A stretch of 64,000 nt of DNA. It comes from Lachnospiraceae bacterium (lineage in GTDB: Bacteria > Bacillota_A > Clostridia > Lachnospirales > Lachnospiraceae). Every line of letters starts with the position of its first letter. The first letter of the stretch is position 1. The notes under the pieces are model-generated. The model was not told where the DNA came from and did no database searches. It saw nothing but the letters and a program-made list of their open reading frames with translations. Both the position numbers and the translations under genes were made by a program. Positions 60,126 to 64,000 of the stretch are shown here, piece by piece. The DNA lies in assembly GCA_017626435.1 (NCBI GenBank), contig JAGAIR010000008.1, forward strand, positions 1-64,000, given 5' to 3'.

Positions 60126-60774
60126 AAATTTGTTTCAAATGGATGAGACCATTGCCTGTGAAATTTTTGAGGGAGTGGATTTTCCATGGGAGGTTCTGCC
60201 CAGGATCAAAGATTTTATCCTGGTGCTTGGGCATACTTTAAGCTTGGAGGAGTATGAAAAAAGAGGAGAGGATATCTGGGTTGCCAAATCGGCAAAGATA
60301 GCACCTACCGTTTCTTTAAATGGTCCATGTATCATTGGGAAGCATGCAGAAATCCGTCAATGTGCCTTTATCCGTGGCAATGCCATTGTAGGAGAAAATT
60401 GTGTGGTAGGGAATTCTACGGAGCTGAAGAATGTCATATTATTTAATAATGTACAAGTGCCTCATTATAATTATGTGGGTGATTCCATTTTGGGATACAA
60501 ATCCCATATGGGTGCCGGTTCTATTACGTCTAATGTAAAGTCAGATAAAACACAGGTAACGATCCGTTATGAGGGGGATACGATTGAAACCGGATTGAAA
60601 AAAATGGGTGCCATTCTGGGCAACTATGTGGAGGTGGGCTGCAACAGTGTGCTGAATCCGGGAACTATCATCGGAAGCAATACCAATGTATACCCGCTTT
60701 CCATGGTGCGTGGCTATGTACCAAAAGGTAGTATATACAAAAAACAGGGGGAAATCGTAGAAAAATATCTGTAA
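60103..60774 (+). CDS. Left-handed beta-helix acyltransferase/UDP-GlcNAc pyrophosphorylase-like
   Basis: A 223-aa protein. After an N-terminal helical part (1-60), hexapeptide repeats (about 65-215) form a left-handed beta helix: VAKSAKIAPTVSLNGPCIIG, AEIRQCAFIRGNAIVGENCV, VGNSTELKNVILFNN, YVGDSILGYKSHMGAGSITS, VEVGCNSVLNPGTIIGSNTN. This resembles the C-terminal half of GlmU-like sugar-phosphate nucleotidyltransferases without the nucleotidyl domain. It may acetylate a sugar phosphate (inference). ATG 60103 follows AAAGGAG by 6 nt and lies within the topB end, so it is translationally coupled. Confidence 0.8.
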   Translation: MYEKLKNKNLFQMDETIACEIFEGVDFPWEVLPRIKDFILVLGHTLSLEEYEKRGEDIWVAKSAKIAPTVSLNGPCIIGKHAEIRQCAFIRGNAIVGENCVVGNSTELKNVILFNNVQVPHYNYVGDSILGYKSHMGAGSITSNVKSDKTQVTIRYEGDTIETGLKKMGAILGNYVEVGCNSVLNPGTIIGSNTNVYPLSMVRGYVPKGSIYKKQGEIVEKYL

Positions 60775-60889
60775 TCTTTTTTTGGTCTTTTTTGTCAAAA
60801 AGTGTAGACTAAATGGACAAATTGTGCGAAAATAGTGCTAGAACTGCGGATATGACGCAGATAATAAGCATATTGAAAGGAGTATGAAC

Positions 60890-61597
60890 ATGATTTATTC
60901 ACAGGAAGTAGAAAACATGTGCCCGGTTGCTCAGGGGGTGAATCACGGTTGTGCACCAATTCCAGAAGAAGCAAAATGGGTTAAGGCAAAAGAAGTAAAG
61001 GATATCTCTGGCTTTACACATGGTGTAGGCTGGTGTGCACCACAGCAGGGTGCCTGCAAGCTGAGCCTGAATGTAAAGGAAGGTATCATTCAGGAAGCAT
61101 TAGTTGAGACAATCGGATGTTCTGGTATGACTCATTCTGCAGCGATGGCTGCTGAGATTCTTCCGGGACGTACTGTTATGGAAGCGTTAAATACTGACTT
61201 AGTCTGTGATGCTATCAATACAGCTATGAGAGAGCTGTTCTTACAGATTGTATATGGTCGTTCTCAGTCTGCATTCTCTGAGGATGGACTTCCGGTAGGT
61301 GCTGGTCTTGAGGATTTAGGAAAGGGACTTCGTTCTCAGGTTGGTACAATGTATGGTACCTTAAAGAAAGGTCCTCGTTACCTGGAGATGGCGGAAGGTT
61401 ATGTTACAGCAATCGCTCTGGACGCAGATGACCTGATCATTGGTTATAAGTTCGTTAGCCTTGGAAAGATGACTGACTTCATCAAAAAGGGTGATGATCC
61501 AAACACAGCATGGGAAAAGGCTTGTGGTCAGTATGGCCGTGTTGATGATGCTGTTAAGCTGATCGATCCTAGAACAGATAAAGAAATCGAGAAATAA
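60890..61597 (+). CDS. NifU-like iron-sulfur cluster assembly scaffold protein
   Basis: A 235-aa protein. YSQEVENMCPVAQGVNHGCA opens it; GVGWCAPQQGACKLSLNVKE and ALVETIGCSGMTHSAAMAAE carry the conserved cysteines, comparable to the NifU/IscU scaffold fold. It is far longer than IscU (about 130 aa), and the extra C-terminal part (GLPVGAGLEDLGKGLRSQVG onward) is specific to this group. It is always paired, in my recollection, with the GGGtGRT protein, as here (22-bp gap). Codon use is strongly biased (GGT, CGT, GCT), so it is probably highly expressed. ATG 60890 follows GAAAGGAG by 7 nt. Confidence 0.8.
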   Translation: MIYSQEVENMCPVAQGVNHGCAPIPEEAKWVKAKEVKDISGFTHGVGWCAPQQGACKLSLNVKEGIIQEALVETIGCSGMTHSAAMAAEILPGRTVMEALNTDLVCDAINTAMRELFLQIVYGRSQSAFSEDGLPVGAGLEDLGKGLRSQVGTMYGTLKKGPRYLEMAEGYVTAIALDADDLIIGYKFVSLGKMTDFIKKGDDPNTAWEKACGQYGRVDDAVKLIDPRTDKEIEK

Positions 61598-61619
61598 GAG
61601 AAAAGGAGGCAAACGAATC

Positions 61620-62630
61620 ATGGCATTATTTGAATCATATGAAAGAAGAATAGATAAAATCAATAGCGTATTAAACAGCTATGGTATTGCTTCTATTGAA
61701 GAAGCTGAAAAAATCACAAAGGATGCTGGCCTGAATGTATATGATCAGGTAAAGGGCATTCAGCCAATCTGTTTCGAGAATGCTTGCTGGGCTTATACCG
61801 TAGGTGCAGCTATTGCGATCAAGAAGGATTGTCGTCGTGCAGCAGATGCAGCTGCAGCAATTGGTGAAGGTTTACAGGCATTCTGTATTCCAGGTTCCGT
61901 TGCAGATACCCGTAAGGTAGGTTTGGGACATGGTAACTTAGGAAAGATGCTTCTGGAAGAAGAGACGGAGTGTTTCTGTTTTCTGGCTGGTCATGAGTCC
62001 TTCGCAGCAGCAGAGGGTGCCATCGGTATCGCAGAGAAGGCAAACAAGGTTCGTCAGAAACCTCTTCGCGTTATCCTGAATGGTCTTGGAAAGGATGCAG
62101 CACAGATCATCTCCCGTATCAATGGATTTACCTTTGTTGAGACAGAGTATGACCCATACACAAATACTGTAAAAGAAGTATTCCGTAAGTCTTATTCTGA
62201 GGGACTTCGTGCAAAGGTAAACTGCTACGGTGCAAACGATGTTTGTGAAGGTGTTGCTATCATGCATAAGGAAGGTGTAGATGTTTCTATTACAGGTAAC
62301 TCTACCAACCCAACCCGTTTCCAGCATCCGGTAGCTGGTACATACAAAAAAGAATGTATCGAGCAGGGTAAGAAGTACTTCTCGGTAGCTTCTGGTGGAG
62401 GTACAGGACGTACGCTTCATCCGGATAACATGGCAGCTGGTCCTGCTTCCTATGGTATGACAGATACACTTGGTCGTATGCACAGTGATGCTCAGTTTGC
62501 TGGTTCTTCCTCTGTACCTGCCCATGTTGAGATGATGGGCCTGATCGGTGCTGGTAACAACCCAATGGTTGGTATGACTGTTGCAGTTGCTGTATCCATC
62601 GAGGAAGCTGCTAAGGCAGGTAAGTTCTAA
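61620..62630 (+). CDS. GGGtGRT protein
   Basis: A 336-aa protein named for the motif SVASGGGTGRTLHPDN (about 257-272). Other blocks are INSVLNSYGIASIEEAEKIT, ICFENACWAYTVGAAIAIKK, GTYKKECIEQGKKYFSVASG and HVEMMGLIGAGNNPMVGMTV. There is no known fold assignment or reaction. It follows a NifU-like scaffold and shares its highly biased codons, so the two probably act together in iron-sulfur or sulfur metabolism (inference). The last 33 bp are duplicated at 63451-63483 beyond a toxin-antitoxin pair. AAAGGAGG precedes ATG 61620. Confidence 0.87.
   Translation: MALFESYERRIDKINSVLNSYGIASIEEAEKITKDAGLNVYDQVKGIQPICFENACWAYTVGAAIAIKKDCRRAADAAAAIGEGLQAFCIPGSVADTRKVGLGHGNLGKMLLEEETECFCFLAGHESFAAAEGAIGIAEKANKVRQKPLRVILNGLGKDAAQIISRINGFTFVETEYDPYTNTVKEVFRKSYSEGLRAKVNCYGANDVCEGVAIMHKEGVDVSITGNSTNPTRFQHPVAGTYKKECIEQGKKYFSVASGGGTGRTLHPDNMAAGPASYGMTDTLGRMHSDAQFAGSSSVPAHVEMMGLIGAGNNPMVGMTVAVAVSIEEAAKAGKF
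62598..62630 (+). repeat. Left direct repeat at GGGtGRT gene 3' end
   Basis: The final 33 bp of the gene (encoding IEEAAKAGKF and stop) match 63451-63483 at 29 of 33 positions, with a perfect core of 23 bp (62601-62623, GAGGAAGCTG...GGTAA). See the partner copy. Possible attachment-like site. Confidence 0.65.
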
Positions 62631-62661
62631 AAATATTGAAATAACGTTGTTTATAAGTGAT

Positions 62662-62690
62662 TAGGAGTGACTAAATGCAGGTCACTCCTA
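62662..62690 (+). terminator. Terminator after GGGtGRT gene
   Basis: TAGGAGTGAC (62662-62671) pairs perfectly with GTCACTCCTA (62681-62690); followed by TATTATTTCT. Confidence 0.75.
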
Positions 62691-62824
62691 TATTATTTCT
62701 ACATTATTCCTACATTTGATGAATGATTTTTTGGGCACGATTCTAAATCTTGAAAACAGGAATGGATATTTCTTTGGGATTATGGTAATATATTATTATC
62801 AGAATTTTAGAAGGGGTGATGAAC

Positions 62825-62983
62825 ATGGCATTAGCAGAGGCTGTAAAAACAGTAGAACCTACTTATACAATCAATGATTCTATGAATGTCTTGTTAGGGA
62901 AACTTGATGAAGCCATTGACGATATGGAAAATGGCAGAGTTCAGACAATTGATGAAGCATGGAATGAAATTGACAGAGTATAG
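62825..62983 (+). CDS. Antitoxin of RelE/ParE-type module
   Basis: A 52-aa acidic protein, MALAEAVKTVEPTYTINDSM then NVLLGKLDEAIDDMENGR and a helical end. AGGGGTG is upstream of ATG 62825. Its size, charge, and position 8 bp before a RelE-type toxin gene identify it as the antitoxin; the DNA-binding part is very short. No PhD or RelB signature is certain. Confidence 0.7.
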   Translation: MALAEAVKTVEPTYTINDSMNVLLGKLDEAIDDMENGRVQTIDEAWNEIDRV

Positions 62984-62991
62984 GGGTACAA

Positions 62992-63330
62992 ATGGTAAAA
63001 AGATACAAAGTGGTAATAGCACAGAGTGGAAAAATGGATGTCATGAATAAGAAGCGGTATATTATTGAAAATTTTAGATATCGTGATTATGCTCAAAACT
63101 TTTCCGCTAAGATAAAGAAAGCTGCACAAAAATTGGATACATTGCCAACCGGCTATGGAACAACAGGTTTTCAATACCGGGGATATAACATCTATATGAA
63201 GCCAATTAGTAATCATTTATTGTTTTATACGGTAGATGAAGAAAACATGGTGGTAACTGTGCTTCGTGTATTGCAGGATGGCATGGATTGGGAGTACATA
63301 ATTAAGCATTGGATTGAAAGTAACGCATAA
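62992..63330 (+). CDS. RelE/ParE superfamily toxin
   Basis: A 112-aa basic protein. KRYKVVIAQSGKMDVMNKKR, NFSAKIKKAAQKLDTLPTGY, the strand YNIYMKPISNHLLFYTVDEE and VVTVLRVLQDGMDWEYIIKH show the RelE/ParE fold order (helices, then a sheet with Lys/Arg residues). It probably is an mRNA interferase or gyrase poison; the sequence does not decide. It forms a module with the preceding small gene and lies inside a segment bracketed by duplicated host-gene sequence. Confidence 0.82.
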   Translation: MVKRYKVVIAQSGKMDVMNKKRYIIENFRYRDYAQNFSAKIKKAAQKLDTLPTGYGTTGFQYRGYNIYMKPISNHLLFYTVDEENMVVTVLRVLQDGMDWEYIIKHWIESNA

Positions 63331-63388
63331 GTGAAATGTAAATGCAAACTGTCTGGAAAGAGCAGAACATTGTGTTAAGAAGTGCTTC

Positions 63389-63414
63389 AGTGTAGGGTAT
63401 TCCTACACTTTTTG
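63389..63414 (+). terminator. Terminator after toxin gene
   Basis: AGTGTAGG (63389-63396) pairs with CCTACACT (63402-63409) over a 5-nt loop, followed by a T run. Confidence 0.7.
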
Positions 63415-63450
63415 GGATGAAATACCGTATTTCGGGCGTTTCACGTTGCG

Positions 63451-63483
63451 ATTGAGGAAGCTGCTAAGGCAGGTAAATTTTAG
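63451..63483 (+). repeat. Right direct repeat: duplicated GGGtGRT gene end
   Basis: ATTGAGGAAGCTGCTAAGGC then AGGTAAATTTTAG again encodes IEEAAKAGKF plus stop, with four differences from 62598-62630, all silent or in the stop codon. No more of the gene precedes it. The remaining gap to 63709 holds a weak hairpin (GGACTTC 63522, GAAGTTC 63549, T5) and the next promoter. Confidence 0.65.
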
Positions 63484-63643
63484 GGAACATGTTAACTTCG
63501 CGTAAATAGAAAAGCAGCAAAGGACTTCTTAAATTCTGATGGGTTTGGGAAGTTCTTTTTGTTTAGCCGGATGTTGCAAAGCATGACAACGGCGGTTTGT
63601 ATTTTATGATCATATGGTTTTCAGAATAGAACTGGCATTTAAA

Positions 63644-63690
63644 ATCTTAACTATATCTTAACCGCCGGTTTTATATGACTATGCTATAAT
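63644..63690 (+). promoter_or_regulatory. Extended -10 promoter with direct-repeat activator site
   Basis: TGCTATAAT (TATAAT 63685-63690) has no proper -35 box. In its place, 11 bp apart, are two copies of ATCTTAAC (63644-63651, 63655-63662), the layout of OmpR/PhoB-type regulator sites. It drives the kinase gene starting at 63710. Confidence 0.5.
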
Positions 63691-63709
63691 CGGGACTTGG
63701 AGGTAAATA

Positions 63710-64000
63710 ATGAAAAAGTTTTATAGACATATTGTAAATGTGTATATTACAGTAATGTTATTAACTGCTTTTTTTGGAATCTGTTTACTATTGCAAAAGT
63801 TTTTTGATATTCAGCCTTTGATTCCTGCGATTTTTACACTGGCTGTATTTTTGATTTCAAAATTTACAACAGGATATCTGCAGGGAATCATCGCTTCTTT
63901 TATTAGTATTTTAGCGGTGAATTTTGCTTTTACGTTTCCATATTTTAAATTGCAGTTTACAATATCGGAGGATTTGATATCAGCAATTATCATGTTGGCA
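63710..64000 (+). CDS. DUF4118 (KdpD-like) sensor protein, partial
   Basis: The first 97 residues of a protein cut by the right edge. It starts MKKFYRHIVNVYITVMLLTA, then hydrophobic helices including FTLAVFLISKFTTGYLQGII, ASFISILAVNFAFTFPYFKL and ISEDLISAIIMLA. This is the four-helix DUF4118 domain of KdpD-type histidine kinases, lacking the large KdpD/USP part in front. GGAGG is 5 nt before ATG 63710. A kinase domain is expected beyond the window (inference). Confidence 0.75.
   Translation, partial: MKKFYRHIVNVYITVMLLTAFFGICLLLQKFFDIQPLIPAIFTLAVFLISKFTTGYLQGIIASFISILAVNFAFTFPYFKLQFTISEDLISAIIMLA

Noticed and set aside
1..64000. Prophage or conjugative element core genes
   Set aside because: No integrase, terminase, relaxase, capsid or VirB4-like gene was found; only an IS and small remnants.

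Overview
The window looks like a chromosomal piece of a gut-type Clostridia, most probably a Lachnospiraceae member (Blautia/Dorea/Coprococcus-like). Reasons: moderately low GC, strong GGAGG ribosome sites, TTGACA/TATAAT promoters, and typical gene families (DUF1848, YhfC, ABC-ATPase, LrgAB, GGGtGRT protein, zinc-ribbon MscL, LtaS-like sulfatase). The genus cannot be fixed from sequence reading alone. No rRNA, tRNA or CRISPR array was seen.

Left part (1-9.9 kb) is accessory and partly decayed: an AraC-type regulator pseudogene, an L-lactate dehydrogenase fragment, an alpha/beta hydrolase, a DUF1848 protein, an intact IS1182-family element next to what looks like the 3' end of a group II intron, a TetR regulator with two ABC exporter half-transporters, and a truncated cysteine-rich KTR gene. 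A 50-bp imperfect direct repeat lies near both ends of this block (970 and 9765).

9.9-18.2 kb: a class I isoprenoid-synthase-like gene, DegV and an atypical cis-prenyltransferase form a possible terpenoid locus. These are followed by a tandem-GNAT protein, an MFS efflux pump with a leader peptide and alternative hairpins, an ECF sigma/anti-sigma pair, an amidase-domain protein and a LURP-one pseudogene.

18.2-24 kb: a complete STM4015-STM4014-STM4013-STM4012-STM4011 cluster (leucine-rich-repeat-like, ATP-grasp, alkaline-phosphatase-fold hydrolase, two radical SAM enzymes), in which the last radical SAM protein carries a C-terminal HAD phosphatase. Its function is unknown, and it is the best candidate for an undescribed system.

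24-41 kb: envelope and housekeeping genes (secreted Big_2/cysteine-peptidase-like protein, MscL, HAD, dGTPase-like, ABC-ATPase, YhfC, glycosyltransferase, LtaS-like, LrgAB, SseB, DUF1266 lipoprotein, phosphatase, Maf, MATE). A frameshifted scrap of a second DUF1848 gene lies beside argG. 41-46 kb: arginine genes argG (minus) and argC-argB-argD (plus), with ARG-box-like sites between them. 46-52.7 kb: comEA, a two-component system, a GerMN lipoprotein and comEC in one run. 52.7-57 kb: purM-purN-purD-glyA. 57-62.6 kb: LUD protein, an overlooked 57-aa membrane protein, topB, a left-handed-helix acyltransferase-like protein, and the NifU-like scaffold/GGGtGRT pair. 62.6-63.5 kb: a RelE-type toxin-antitoxin module bracketed by a duplication of the GGGtGRT gene 3' end. 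The window ends inside a DUF4118 (KdpD-like) sensor protein.
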